From the NCBI RefSeq assembly GCF_900302445.1, contig NZ_ONZF01000001.1, positions 496,001 through 560,000 of the forward strand: 64,000 bases of DNA, given 5' to 3'. A program made the translations under genes and the position numbers. Under the pieces are notes generated by a model. It was given only the letters and a program-made list of their open reading frames with translations, was not told where the DNA came from and ran no database searches. This DNA comes from Palleronia abyssalis (GTDB lineage Bacteria > Pseudomonadota > Alphaproteobacteria > Rhodobacterales > Rhodobacteraceae). Of the stretch, positions 49,034 to 61,028 are shown piece by piece (the stretch's first letter is position 1; every line of letters starts with the position of its first letter).

Positions 49034-50314
49034 TCAGTGCAGCGCGCGCTTCACCCGCCAGAGTGCGAAAGCAGTCAGCGCCACGACGATTGGTACCAAA
49101 AGCGCGGTGCCGACAGCCTCCGAAAGGCCCGCGGCCTCCATCGCAGGGGCGAAGGCGTAGGCGGCCAGGCTGACGGCATAGTAGCTGATCGCGACGATCG
49201 ACAGCCCCTCGACCGTACGTTGCAGGCGCAGCTGCAGGTCGGCGCGGCGATCCATGCTTTCCAGAAGCTCCTGGTTCTGGGCCGAGCGATCCACGTCCAC
49301 ACGTGTGCGCAGAAGGTCGCCCGCGCGCAGGGCACGCTCGCTCATCTCGCGCAGGCGGGTGCGGGTGGCCTTGACCGTACGCATCGCGGGATCGAAGCGG
49401 CGCATCATGAACTCGGCGAAGGTCTGGCGCCCCTCGAACCGGGTTTCGCGCAGCGCACCGATGCGTTGCGTGACCAACGCCTCGTAGGCCTCGGTCGCAC
49501 CGAAGCGGAACGAGGATTGCGCCAGCACCGTCTCGAGCTCGGCCCAGACGCTGAGCAGGCCCTTCAGCGTCGTCTCCGGCCGGCTCGCCTCGCCCGTCAT
49601 CTCGTCCATCAGGCGTGACAGGTTGCGGTCGAGCTCGCTCATCTTCGGCGACAGTTGACGTACGCGGGCGAGGCCCAGCATCGACATGGTCTTGTAGGTC
49701 TCGATCTCGGCCAGGCGCTGAACGATGCGGCCCGTGCGCCGCTGACCGATGCCGGGCGAGGTGAAGACCACCATGCGCATGTGCCCGCCCCCGTCGATGC
49801 GGAAATCGGACGCGATCAGTGCGGCCCCTTCCAGAACCTCGCTAACTGCTAGGCTTTCGGGGACGAACCACTTCGCCAGGCGGTCGCGAATTTCGGCCGT
49901 CTCGGGGCGATCCTCGACCCGGATCAGGGCCGAGGTGATGCGCACGCCGGGGCTTTCCTTCAGCCAGTCTGCGGGAAAGACGTCGAACACGCCGCGGTCG
50001 AACGCCTTTTCGGCCACGCCGTCGCCGAATATCGTGTAGGTCACGAACTCGGTATGGCTTTCCCATTTCAGACGATGGCGCCCGATCTCTCCGAACCAGT
50101 GGGTCGCGCCGGGCTTGGGGTGCTGGGCGCCGAACCTGTCGAGCAGCGCGATCAGATGCGCGCGGTCCCGGTCCCGGTCACGGCGGGCGGCGTCCTGAGG
50201 GGCCTTGATCGCCAGGTAGGCGGCGTAGCACGGGGCCGACAGGGACGGGAACGGGCGGGCGTGAAGCTCGTTGGCGAGATCGTAGCGCAGCTCGTGATCC
50301 GCGATCCCGGTCAT
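49034..50314 (-). CDS. DUF3422 family membrane-anchored protein
   Basis: 426 residues. HELRYDLANELHARPFPSL at the N-terminus is the hallmark of DUF3422. The middle is helical and partly coiled, and two C-terminal helices (VAISYYAVSLAAYAFAPA, ALLVPIVVALTAFALW) anchor it in the membrane. ATG 50314 was chosen; an upstream TTG at 50341 is possible. Function unknown. Confidence 0.88.
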   Translation of the reverse strand: MTGIADHELRYDLANELHARPFPSLSAPCYAAYLAIKAPQDAARRDRDRDRAHLIALLDRFGAQHPKPGATHWFGEIGRHRLKWESHTEFVTYTIFGDGVAEKAFDRGVFDVFPADWLKESPGVRITSALIRVEDRPETAEIRDRLAKWFVPESLAVSEVLEGAALIASDFRIDGGGHMRMVVFTSPGIGQRRTGRIVQRLAEIETYKTMSMLGLARVRQLSPKMSELDRNLSRLMDEMTGEASRPETTLKGLLSVWAELETVLAQSSFRFGATEAYEALVTQRIGALRETRFEGRQTFAEFMMRRFDPAMRTVKATRTRLREMSERALRAGDLLRTRVDVDRSAQNQELLESMDRRADLQLRLQRTVEGLSIVAISYYAVSLAAYAFAPAMEAAGLSEAVGTALLVPIVVALTAFALWRVKRALH

Positions 50315-50380
50315 GTGTGCGGCCCGCTTGGCGCGCAACAACGTGGCACGTATGCAGCGATCACGCCGTGCCCCCCGGGA

Positions 50381-50869
50381 TCAGGTCTTGGACGCCTTCT
50401 TGGCTGATTCCTCGACCTTGCGGACCGATTCCGACAGCTGTTCCTGCATGGACTTGTAGGCGTCCTCGTTCGCCTCGCGGGCGTTGTCGGCCATCTTGCG
50501 CATCAGCATCAGCGCCTCTTCCACGGCGTCGTTCACGGCCGCGGTACGGGCCTTCATCGCATCGGGGCCGGCATTCTCCTCGGCCCATTCGTATTGCTGG
50601 CGCGCGGCATGGGTCATCTTCTCGAAGATCTCCATCTGCTTGTCGAGAAGGTCCTTGTACGCCTCGGCCGCCGCCTTGTTGGATTCGGACATGGCCTCAA
50701 AATTGCGCTGATTGGCGCGGATCACCTGCTCCATGTCGAACATCTGCGCCTGCGGCTGCTGGAACGCCTGCATCATGGCCTGGGGGTTCCACATCCGCTG
50801 GATGCGTTCGGGGTCGAACGCATCCATCAGGCTGCTCATGTCGAAGGGGTTGTTCGGATTACGCGCCAT
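50381..50869 (-). CDS. Phasin-like granule-associated protein
   Basis: 162 residues, mainly amphipathic helix with Met/Gln/Ala-rich composition (QAMMQAFQQPQAQMFDMEQV, QRNFEAMSESNKAAAEAYKD). The layout and the RNFEA-type motif resemble phasins of polyhydroxyalkanoate granules. GGAGGACC lies ideally before ATG 50869. Identification rests on composition and motif, so it could be another small coiled-coil protein. Confidence 0.65.
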   Translation of the reverse strand: MARNPNNPFDMSSLMDAFDPERIQRMWNPQAMMQAFQQPQAQMFDMEQVIRANQRNFEAMSESNKAAAEAYKDLLDKQMEIFEKMTHAARQQYEWAEENAGPDAMKARTAAVNDAVEEALMLMRKMADNAREANEDAYKSMQEQLSESVRKVEESAKKASKT

Positions 50870-50987
50870 TTTGGGTCCTCCCATGGATCCGGCCTATGCG
50901 GCTCACGATAAAGGGAACGGGCCCGCGATCAAGCGTGGCGGTCGATGTCAGGGACGTTTCTGTCGGACGTGATCCGCGAAAAGGGGC

Positions 50988-51011
50988 GACCCGGATCCGC
51001 GGATCCGGGTC
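50988..51011 (-). terminator. Rho-independent terminator of the PDH operon
   Basis: Perfect 11-bp arms GACCCGGATCC (50988-50998) and GGATCCGGGTC (51001-51011). Read on the minus strand the stem is followed by GCCCCTTTT. 8 nt past the lpdA stop. Confidence 0.85.
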
Positions 51012-51018
51012 AGCAGTG

Positions 51019-52764
51019 CTATTTCTTCTTCGGGGGCATCAGGTCGGTGATCGTGCCCTCGAACATCTCGGCCGCGAAGTTTACCGTTTCCGAAAGCGTC
51101 GGATGCGGGTGGATCGTGTGGCCCAGATCGACCGCATCGGCCCCCATCTCGATGGCCAGCGCCACTTCCGAGATCAGGTCGCCCGCGTTGGTGCCGACGA
51201 TGGCGCCGCCGATCACGCGGTCGTCCTCGGGGTCGAAGATCAGCTTGGTGATCCCTTCCGAGCGCGCGTTCGACAGGGCCCGCCCGGACGCCGCCCACGG
51301 GAAGACGCCCTTGTGGATCTTGATCCCCTGCTGTTTCGCCTGCTCTTCTGTCATGCCGACCCAAGCGACCTCGGGGTCGGTATAGGCGACCGAGGGGATG
51401 ACGCGCGCGTCGAAGGCGCGTTTCTCGCCCGCGCAGACCTCGGCCGCGACCTTGCCCTCGTGCACCGCCTTGTGGGCCAGCATCGGCTGGCCGACCACGT
51501 CGCCGATGGCGAAGATATGGTTCGCATTGGTGCGCTGCTGGTGATCGACCTCGATGAAGCCACGATCGGTGACCTGAACGCCCGCCTTGTCGGCCGCGAT
51601 CTTCTTGCCGTTGGGCGTGCGGCCCACGGCGACCAGCATCTTGTCGAAGGTCTCGGTCGTGGTTTCACCCTTGGCGTCCTCCCATGTGACGGTCAAGCCG
51701 TCGTCGCCGGACTTCACCTCGGTCACCTTGGACTTGGTGCGAATGGTCATGCGCTTTTCCATCCGCTTCTGCAGGGGCTTCACGATGTCCTTGTCGCAGC
51801 CGGGGATGATCTGGTCCATCATCTCGATCACGGTCACGTCCGACCCCAGCGCGTCATAGACGGTCGCCATCTCGAACCCGATGATCCCGCCGCCCAGAAC
51901 GCACATGCGCTTGGGGATCGGGTCCAGCTCCAGCGCCCCGGTCGAGGTAACTACGCGCGGGTCGTCATGGGGCACGAAGGGCAGCTTCACCGCCTCGGAC
52001 CCAGCGGCGATGATGCATTGGTCGAAGGTAACGGTCTTGGCGCCGTCCTCGGTCTCGATCGAGATCGAGTTCGCGCCGGTAAATTCACCCCAGCCGTGGA
52101 CGACCGTCACCTTGCGCTGTTTCGCCAGCCCGGCAAGACCGCCGGTCAGCTGCTTGACCACGTCGTTCTTCCAGCTGCGCAACCCGTCGGCATCGATTTC
52201 GGGCTTCTGGAACTTCAACCCGTGGGACGACATCTCCTCGGTCTCGGTGACGATCTTGGCGGCGTGCAGAAGCGCCTTCGAGGGGATGCAGCCCACGTTC
52301 AGGCAGACGCCGCCGAGGCTGGCGTATTTCTCGATCAGCACGACCTTCTTGCCCAGATCGGCGGCGCGGAACGCAGCCGAATAGCCGCCGGGGCCGGAGC
52401 CGAGGACAACTACCTCGGCATGCAGGTCGCCCGAGCCGGAAGCGGTGCCTTCGGCGGCCTTGGGCGCAGGGCTGTCGGCCTTCGCGCGCTCTTCGGTCTT
52501 CTCCTTAGGGGCATCTTCCCCCTCTTCGGCGTCAGCACCTTCCAGCACCAGGATCACGTCGCCTTGGGTGACTGAATCTCCCTCCTTCACGCGGATCTCG
52601 GTGATCTTCCCGGCCGCGCTCGACGGGACTTCCATCGTCGCCTTGTCGGATTCAAGCTCGATCAGCGGATCTTCCTTGGCGACCGTGTCGCCGACAGAGA
52701 CCAGAACGGCCACCACGGGCACGTCCTGGAAATCGCCGATATCGGGAACCTTCACATCGGTCAT
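51019..52764 (-). CDS. lpdA: Dihydrolipoyl dehydrogenase (E3) with N-terminal lipoyl domain
   Basis: 581 residues, about 110 more than a plain E3. Residues 1-80 are a lipoyl domain with lipoylation Lys in ESDKATMEVPSS. A charged linker (about 82-115) leads into the flavoprotein with VVLGSGPGGYSAA, redox disulfide GGVCLNVGCIPSK and C-terminal HPHPTLSE carrying the active His. Reoxidises the lipoyl groups of PDH. Third gene of the operon, 10 nt after aceF. The lipoyl domain is nearly the same as that of AceF. Confidence 0.95.
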   Translation of the reverse strand: MTDVKVPDIGDFQDVPVVAVLVSVGDTVAKEDPLIELESDKATMEVPSSAAGKITEIRVKEGDSVTQGDVILVLEGADAEEGEDAPKEKTEERAKADSPAPKAAEGTASGSGDLHAEVVVLGSGPGGYSAAFRAADLGKKVVLIEKYASLGGVCLNVGCIPSKALLHAAKIVTETEEMSSHGLKFQKPEIDADGLRSWKNDVVKQLTGGLAGLAKQRKVTVVHGWGEFTGANSISIETEDGAKTVTFDQCIIAAGSEAVKLPFVPHDDPRVVTSTGALELDPIPKRMCVLGGGIIGFEMATVYDALGSDVTVIEMMDQIIPGCDKDIVKPLQKRMEKRMTIRTKSKVTEVKSGDDGLTVTWEDAKGETTTETFDKMLVAVGRTPNGKKIAADKAGVQVTDRGFIEVDHQQRTNANHIFAIGDVVGQPMLAHKAVHEGKVAAEVCAGEKRAFDARVIPSVAYTDPEVAWVGMTEEQAKQQGIKIHKGVFPWAASGRALSNARSEGITKLIFDPEDDRVIGGAIVGTNAGDLISEVALAIEMGADAVDLGHTIHPHPTLSETVNFAAEMFEGTITDLMPPKKK

Positions 52765-52774
52765 ATCGGGTTCC

Positions 52775-54118
52775 TTACAGCATCAGCCGGCGCACGTCGC
52801 CGAGCAGGTATTTCAGGTGCGCCGCAAAGCGTGCGGCCAGCGCGCCGTCGATGGCGCGGTGATCGTAGGACAGGCTCATCGGCAGCATGTTGCGCGGCTC
52901 GAACTCCTGCCCGTTCCAGACTGGCTTCATGGCCGAGCGCGTCAGGCCCAGGATTGCCACCTCGGGCGCGTTGACGATCGGGGTGAACGAGGTGCCGCCG
53001 ATCCCGCCGAGACTGGAGATCGTGAAGGTCGCGCCCTTCATGTCGTCGCCCTTCAGCTTGCCCTCGCGCGCGGCTGAAGACAGCTCCATCAGGTCGCGGC
53101 TGATCTGCTCGATCCCCTTGCGGTCGGCATCCTTGATCACCGGCACCATCAGGCCGTTCGGCGTATCCGCCGCGAAGCCGATGTTGTAGAAGTCCTTCTT
53201 GATCAGCTTGTCGCCGTCGGGATGCAGGGAGGAATTGAACTCCCAATGCTTGCGCAGCGCGCTGACGCTGGCCTTGATGACGAAGGACAGAAGCGTGACG
53301 CGATAGCCCTCTTCCTTGGCGGCGGTGTCAAGCTCCTTGCGGTACTTGTCCAGCTCGGTGATGTCCGCATCCTCGTTATGCGTCACATGTGGGATGTTCA
53401 GCCAAGAGCGGTGCAGCGCGGGCCCCGAGATCTTCTTGATCCGGGACATCTCGACCTCTTCCACGGGGCCGAACTTGGAGAAATCGACAGCCGGGATCGG
53501 CGGAATGCCCATGCCGCCCTGCGCCTGCGCCTGGCCACCCGCGGGGGCCTGGGACTTCAGCGCCTTCTCGACATCCTCGCGCAGGATCCGGCCCTTGCGG
53601 CCCGACCCGTTGACCTGGCGCAAATCCACCTCGACCCGGCGGGCGAAGGCCCGGACGGAAGGCGAGGCGTGGAACTTCGACGATCCGGTATCGACCACGG
53701 TGTTTGACGCGGGCTGCGGCGCGGTACCCTGACTTGGCCCGCCATCGCCATACCCTTCGCGGCTGCCCTTGGCGGCTGTCTCCTTCGGGGCGTCGTCTTT
53801 AGGGGATTCTTTCTTCGCCGCGTCGGCCTTGGCGTCAGCCTTTTTGTCGTCACCGTCACCAGCGTCGCTGTCGCCTCCGGCATCTTCTTCCTCGAGGATC
53901 AGGATGACGGTGCCTTCCGCGGCGGTGTCGCCTTCCTTGAGCTTGATTTCCTTGACCACGCCGGCGTGCGAGGACGGAACCTCCATCGTTGCCTTGTCGG
54001 ATTCGAGTTCGATCAGCGGGTCTTCCTTGGCGACGGTGTCGCCTTCCGAGACCAAGACCGCCACGACCGGAACGTCGTCGAAATCGCCGATATCCGGAAC
54101 TTTGACTTCTATCGCCAT
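52775..54118 (-). CDS. aceF: Dihydrolipoyllysine-residue acetyltransferase (PDH E2)
   Basis: 447 residues. One lipoyl domain (1-80, Lys in ESDKATMEVPSS), an Asp/Lys/Ala-rich linker (about 80-150), an E1/E3-binding domain (SPSVRAFARRVEVDLRQVNG) and a catalytic core with SYDHRAIDGALAARF holding the active His. E. coli AceF has three lipoyl domains; here there is one, with another on E3. Located 34 nt after aceE. Confidence 0.95.
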   Translation of the reverse strand: MAIEVKVPDIGDFDDVPVVAVLVSEGDTVAKEDPLIELESDKATMEVPSSHAGVVKEIKLKEGDTAAEGTVILILEEEDAGGDSDAGDGDDKKADAKADAAKKESPKDDAPKETAAKGSREGYGDGGPSQGTAPQPASNTVVDTGSSKFHASPSVRAFARRVEVDLRQVNGSGRKGRILREDVEKALKSQAPAGGQAQAQGGMGIPPIPAVDFSKFGPVEEVEMSRIKKISGPALHRSWLNIPHVTHNEDADITELDKYRKELDTAAKEEGYRVTLLSFVIKASVSALRKHWEFNSSLHPDGDKLIKKDFYNIGFAADTPNGLMVPVIKDADRKGIEQISRDLMELSSAAREGKLKGDDMKGATFTISSLGGIGGTSFTPIVNAPEVAILGLTRSAMKPVWNGQEFEPRNMLPMSLSYDHRAIDGALAARFAAHLKYLLGDVRRLML

Positions 54119-54152
54119 ATCTCTGTATTCCCTCGTTCTTTTCCGGTCGCGC

Positions 54153-56807
<2,655 letters not shown>

Positions 56808-57132
56808 TGCGGGACTCCCTACCGTCTGGTCGAGGGAGGTCCGCGCGGCGGCATGGCACCAACGCAGCCCGCCTCCCTCAGGCTACATTTCGTCACTTAA
56901 CTCATACAAAGCATGCTTCCACGGCAGCAGCCACAACCTCAACAAGTCTGCCATGCAATTTCGTCAACACGCTTGCAGTTTCTGCATGGCAGCGAAATTT
57001 CCTTTCCCTGCAAGGCCCTCAACCCCCTGCAAACATGCGCGCAAGATCGTTGCGCGTCGCCGTAGCCCTTCCCTCTGCACCGCGCGGCGGCTAAGGGAGG
57101 CGCGAACCGACGACGCCAGGAAGGGCTACACG
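56808..57132. promoter_or_regulatory. Divergent aceE/hisB promoter region with TGCAG-type repeats
   Basis: No gene. Contains the palindrome TGCAG-TTT-CTGCA at 56974-56986 and further TGCA-centred sites nearby (CATGCAATTT near 56953, CCTGCAAGG near 57008, CCTGCAAAC near 57027). The grouping suggests an operator array for aceE; the cognate regulator is not visible. AGGAAGGGC near 57117-57125 is the hisB ribosome site. Confidence 0.45.
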
Positions 57133-57720
57133 ATGCGCAGCGCCTCGATCACCCGCAAGACCAACGAGACCGACATCACCGTGATGGTCGACCTCGACGG
57201 GACGGGCACGGCTGACATGCATACGGGGGTGGGATTCTTCGACCACATGCTGGACCAGCTGGCGCGCCATTCGCTGATCGACATGAAGGTGCGGACCGAC
57301 GGCGACCGGCATATCGACGACCACCACACGGTCGAGGATACGGGCATCACCCTGGGTCAGGCCCTGCGCGAGGCACTCGGCGAAAAACGCGGCATACAGC
57401 GATATGGCCAATGCGCGCTGCCGATGGACGACACGCTGGTGACGGCCGCGCTGGACCTGTCCGGTCGGCCCTGGCTGGCGTGGAACCTGCCCATGACGGC
57501 CGAGAAGATCGGCACCTTCGACACCGAGCTGGTGCGCGAGTTCTTCCAGGCGCTGGCGACCCATGGCGGCATCACGCTGCACGTGGATCTGGTGCGCGGC
57601 GTCAACAGCCACCACATCGCCGAGGCCGCGTTCAAGGCCGTCGCCCGCGCCCTGCGCACGGCGGTCGAGACCGATCCGCGCAAGGGGCACGCCGTCCCGT
57701 CCACCAAGGGCACCCTCTGA
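57133..57720 (+). CDS. hisB: Imidazoleglycerol-phosphate dehydratase
   Basis: 195 residues, monofunctional HisB. Metal/substrate motifs [24 protein letters not shown] and the C-terminal [12 protein letters not shown]. Sixth step of histidine synthesis. ATG 57133 matches the family N-terminus; the frame upstream is open but unrelated. hisH follows at 5 nt. Confidence 0.96.
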   Translation: MRSASITRKTNETDITVMVDLDGTGTADMHTGVGFFDHMLDQLARHSLIDMKVRTDGDRHIDDHHTVEDTGITLGQALREALGEKRGIQRYGQCALPMDDTLVTAALDLSGRPWLAWNLPMTAEKIGTFDTELVREFFQALATHGGITLHVDLVRGVNSHHIAEAAFKAVARALRTAVETDPRKGHAVPSTKGTL

Positions 57721-57725
57721 CCGCG

Positions 57726-58367
57726 ATGACCACCGTTCTGATCGACACCGACAGCGGCAACCTGCACTCGGCCGAGAAAGCGTTCCAGCGCATGGCCCGC
57801 GAGGCCGGCGCGGGGCCAGTCCTCGTGACCTCGGACCCTGATGAGGTCGCGCGCGCCGACCGCATCGTCCTGCCCGGCGACGGCGCTTTTCCCGCCTGCG
57901 CCCGCGCGCTGATGCGCGACCGCGCCGCGCTGCACCAGGCGCTTCTGGAAGCCGTGGAAGGGCGCGGCCGTCCTTTCCTGGGGATATGCGTCGGCATGCA
58001 ACTGATGGCCAAGCGCGGGTTCGAGTATGAAGAGGCCGAGGGGCTGGGCTGGATCGACGGCGAGGTCGTCCCCATAGCGCCCGCCGATCCGACCCTCAAG
58101 GTGCCCCACATGGGGTGGAACGATCTGGTGATCGACCGCGCGCACCCGGTGCTGGACGGGGTCGAAACCGGGGATCACGCGTATTTCGTCCACTCGTTCC
58201 ACATGGCCATGACCGTGCCTTCGGAACGTCTGGCCCATGTCGACTATGGCGCCGCGTTGACGGCGATCGTCGCCAACGGCACCTGTGTCGGCACCCAGTT
58301 CCACCCCGAGAAAAGCCAGGCCACCGGCCTGCGCCTGATCCGGAACTTCCTTGAATGGACGCCTTGA
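57726..58367 (+). CDS. hisH: Imidazole glycerol phosphate synthase glutaminase subunit HisH
   Basis: 213 residues. Triad Cys88 (GICVGMQ), His193 and Glu195 (QFHPEKS). Feeds ammonia to HisF for imidazole-glycerol phosphate synthesis. hisA and hisF, which commonly follow, are not here; an IscA-like gene follows instead. Confidence 0.95.
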   Translation: MTTVLIDTDSGNLHSAEKAFQRMAREAGAGPVLVTSDPDEVARADRIVLPGDGAFPACARALMRDRAALHQALLEAVEGRGRPFLGICVGMQLMAKRGFEYEEAEGLGWIDGEVVPIAPADPTLKVPHMGWNDLVIDRAHPVLDGVETGDHAYFVHSFHMAMTVPSERLAHVDYGAALTAIVANGTCVGTQFHPEKSQATGLRLIRNFLEWTP

Positions 58368-58419
58368 GCCATGGCCGGATGCCCATTACATTGAAGGGCA
58401 CCTGACCGAAGAGGCCACC

Positions 58420-58797
58420 ATGTTCGCCATTCCCGGCAAGCAAGCCGTCACCATCACCCCCACCGCGATCCGCCAGATCGTCAAGCTCATGGATGCCAAG
58501 GGCCATAAGGGCCTCCGCGTGGGCGTCAAGAAGGGCGGCTGCGCGGGAATGGAATACACCATGGATTATGTCGACGAGATCGACGCCCATGATGAGCTGG
58601 TCGAACAGGACGGCGCACGGGTGATGATTGCCCCCATGGCGCAGATGTTCCTGTTCGGAACCGAGATCGACTATGAGACCTCGCTGCTGGAATCGGGCTT
58701 CAAGTTCCGCAATCCCAACGTGGTCGACGCCTGCGGCTGCGGCGAATCGATCAAGTTCAAGGACGTCGAGGAACTGAGCGCCGAACGCGACGCCTGA
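58420..58797 (+). CDS. IscA/SufA/HesB-family Fe-S assembly protein
   Basis: 125 residues. Three conserved cysteines: one in KKGGCAGMEY and two in ACGCGESIKF. A-type carrier delivering clusters to apo-proteins. Its conserved block AIRQIVKLMDAKGHKGLRVG fits the family. ATG 58420 is chosen. Physically far from the suf operon at 22-31 kb, which lacks a sufA. Its last 41 nt overlap the small minus-strand gene. Confidence 0.9.
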   Translation: MFAIPGKQAVTITPTAIRQIVKLMDAKGHKGLRVGVKKGGCAGMEYTMDYVDEIDAHDELVEQDGARVMIAPMAQMFLFGTEIDYETSLLESGFKFRNPNVVDACGCGESIKFKDVEELSAERDA

Positions 58798-58924
58798 AGC
58801 GCACGACCAAGGCGCGCCAGCCCATGCGCTTGGATCCGGCGCGAAGCTCCCGATAGATCAATTGCTCCAGCTCGTATTCCGTCAGCGGGCGGGTGTCGCG
58901 ATATTGCTGGGGTGTCTGTCTCAT
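58757..58924 (-). CDS. Small basic protein of 55 residues
   Basis: Reads MRQTPQQYRDTRPLTEYELE, then QLIYRELRAGSKRMGWRALV and an Arg-rich tail ending RRP. The ribosome site AAAGGAGAT is excellent and 6-7 nt from ATG 58924, which is the main evidence. The last 41 nt are antisense to the end of the IscA-like gene. No family recognised. The Arg-rich tail lies in the overlap and may be a by-product of it. Confidence 0.5.
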   Translation of the reverse strand: MRQTPQQYRDTRPLTEYELEQLIYRELRAGSKRMGWRALVVRFRRRVRRSVPRRP

Positions 58925-59005
58925 GCCAATCTCCTTTCGTTTCTAAAAGAATGAGGCATTGATGCCGCCTGATCAGCGCCCGAGATTGCAAGCCGGTTTG
59001 CAAAA

Positions 59006-59824
59006 ATGAAAGATGGTCCCGACTGGTCCGACCTGCGGCTGTTCGTGGCCGTGGCACGCGAGGGCGGGATCGGCCGTGCCGCGCCCGTGACCGGCGTCAG
59101 CCCCGCGACCCTGTCGCGGCGGATGCGCGCGCTGGAATCCGATTTGGGCCGCGCCCTGTTCCGCCGCGGGCCCAAAGCCTATGCCCTGACCGCCGAGGGG
59201 CATGCCCTGGCCGCACAGTTGCGCCCGATGGAGGAGGCCGCCGCCGGTCTGGTCCGCCCCCTGCCCCAGCGCGTGCGCATCTCGGCCGGGACTTGGACCA
59301 CGCTGGACCTTGCACGGAATATCGACCGGATTTGGCGGTGCGACGCCGATTGGGTCCCGGAATTCGTCTATTGTGACCGGCCCCTGGATATCGCCCGGCG
59401 TGAAGTGGATATCGGCATCCGCAATCGCGCGCCCGACCAGCCATGGCTGGCCGGACGGCGCGTCGGATACGTGGACTATGGCGTCTATGCCGCGAATGAG
59501 GGGATCGAGGGGTGGATCGGCCCGGCCGAAGGGACGGCGCCCGTTCCGTCTGGCCTCTGGATCGAGGCGACCCATGGCACCGATATCGTCACACGCGCCA
59601 ACACGCCAATCGTTGCCGCGACCTTGGCCGAAGCCGGGCTGGGCCGCGTGGTCCTGCCGACCTTCATCGGCGAAAGCCGCGATGGCCTGACCCGCCTCGG
59701 TCCGACGATATCCGACCTGCGCAGCGAGGAATGGCTGGTTGCCCATCACGAAGGGCGGCACCTGCGCCCCGTCCGACGCGCGCTTGCGGCCCTGTCGCGC
59801 TATCTCAGGCGGAGATCGGCCTGA
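59006..59824 (+). CDS. LysR-family transcriptional regulator
   Basis: 272 residues. N-terminal HTH (DLRLFVAVAREGGIGRAAPV, SPATLSRRMRALESDLGRAL), then a shortened effector domain. Divergent from the small gene at 58924, its nearest potential target, with an 81-nt shared region. Convergent with ispG with no gap. Effector unknown. Confidence 0.9.
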   Translation: MKDGPDWSDLRLFVAVAREGGIGRAAPVTGVSPATLSRRMRALESDLGRALFRRGPKAYALTAEGHALAAQLRPMEEAAAGLVRPLPQRVRISAGTWTTLDLARNIDRIWRCDADWVPEFVYCDRPLDIARREVDIGIRNRAPDQPWLAGRRVGYVDYGVYAANEGIEGWIGPAEGTAPVPSGLWIEATHGTDIVTRANTPIVAATLAEAGLGRVVLPTFIGESRDGLTRLGPTISDLRSEEWLVAHHEGRHLRPVRRALAALSRYLRRRSA

Positions 59825-60952
59825 TCACTCGGCGGCTTCCACGGCCTCTTCGGCCTCGATCTGGGCGGCACGCTTCTCGACCTGTTCGACGATGTGATCG
59901 ACCATCTGGTCGTTCGACATCTTGTGGCTCTGCTTGCCGGCCAGATAGACCATGCCCGACCCCGCACCGCCGCCGGTGAAGCCGACATCGGTCATCAGCG
60001 CCTCGCCCGGGCCGTTCACCACGCAGCCGATGATCGACAGCGACATGGGCGTCTTGATATGGGCCAGCCGGTCCTCCAGCGCCTCGACCGTCTTGATGAC
60101 ATCGAAGCCCTGCCGCGCGCAGGACGGGCACGAGATGATATTGACCCCACGGTGGCGCAAGCCCAGCGACTTCAGGATCTCGTAGCCGACTTTCACCTCT
60201 TCGACCGGATCGGCCGACAGGCTGACACGCAGCGTGTCGCCGATACCCATCCACAGCAGGTTGCCCAGCCCGATGGCCGACTTGATCGTGCCGGACATCA
60301 GGCCCCCGGCTTCCGTGATGCCCAGGTGGATGGGGGCGTCGGTCGCCTCGGCGATGCCCTGATAGGCGGCGGCCGACAGGAACACGTCGGACGCCTTCAC
60401 GCTGATCTTGAACTCGTGGAAATCATTGTCCTGCAGGATCTTGATGTGATCCATGCCGGATTCGACCATCGCGTCGGGGCACGGCTCGCCATACTTTTCA
60501 AGGAGGTCCCGCTCCAGCGAGCCGGCGTTGACGCCGATCCGGATGGAGCAGCCATGATCCTTCGCCGCCCGGATCACTTCCTTCACGCGGGTGTCGTCGC
60601 CGATATTGCCCGGGTTGATCCGGAGGCAGGCAGCACCCGCCTCGGCCGCCTCGATCGCGCGCTTGTAGTGGAAATGGATGTCCGCGACGATCGGCACAGG
60701 GCTTTCGCGGCAAATTTCCTTCATGGCCTGCGTCGTCGCCTGATCCGGGCACGAGACACGGACGATGTCGGCGCCCGCTTCGGCGCAGGCCTCGATCTGC
60801 TTCAGCGTGGCCTTGGCGTCCGTCCCGTCGGTATTCGTCATCGTCTGGACGGCGATGGGGGCGTCGCCGCCGACAGGCACGTTGCCCACCATGATCTGCC
60901 GGGATTTCCGCCGATAGATGTTCTTCCAGGGGCGAACGTGATTGAGGGTCAT
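59825..60952 (-). CDS. ispG: 4-hydroxy-3-methylbut-2-en-1-yl diphosphate synthase IspG
   Basis: 375 residues. [4Fe-4S] ligands Cys275, Cys278 (SCPSC), Cys310 (GCVVNGPGE) and Glu317, equivalent to the E. coli set. TIM-barrel N-terminus with RINPGNIG. Penultimate step of the MEP isoprenoid pathway. ATG 60952 by homology. 76 nt downstream of rodZ on the same strand, a common pairing. Confidence 0.96.
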   Translation of the reverse strand: MTLNHVRPWKNIYRRKSRQIMVGNVPVGGDAPIAVQTMTNTDGTDAKATLKQIEACAEAGADIVRVSCPDQATTQAMKEICRESPVPIVADIHFHYKRAIEAAEAGAACLRINPGNIGDDTRVKEVIRAAKDHGCSIRIGVNAGSLERDLLEKYGEPCPDAMVESGMDHIKILQDNDFHEFKISVKASDVFLSAAAYQGIAEATDAPIHLGITEAGGLMSGTIKSAIGLGNLLWMGIGDTLRVSLSADPVEEVKVGYEILKSLGLRHRGVNIISCPSCARQGFDVIKTVEALEDRLAHIKTPMSLSIIGCVVNGPGEALMTDVGFTGGGAGSGMVYLAGKQSHKMSNDQMVDHIVEQVEKRAAQIEAEEAVEAAE

Positions 60953-61028
60953 GGGACTGGATGCTCCGCGATGCGTGTCGCGCCACACCTAGGCGTTCTG
61001 TCCGGGCGTGCCAAGCGGGGCGCGGCAA

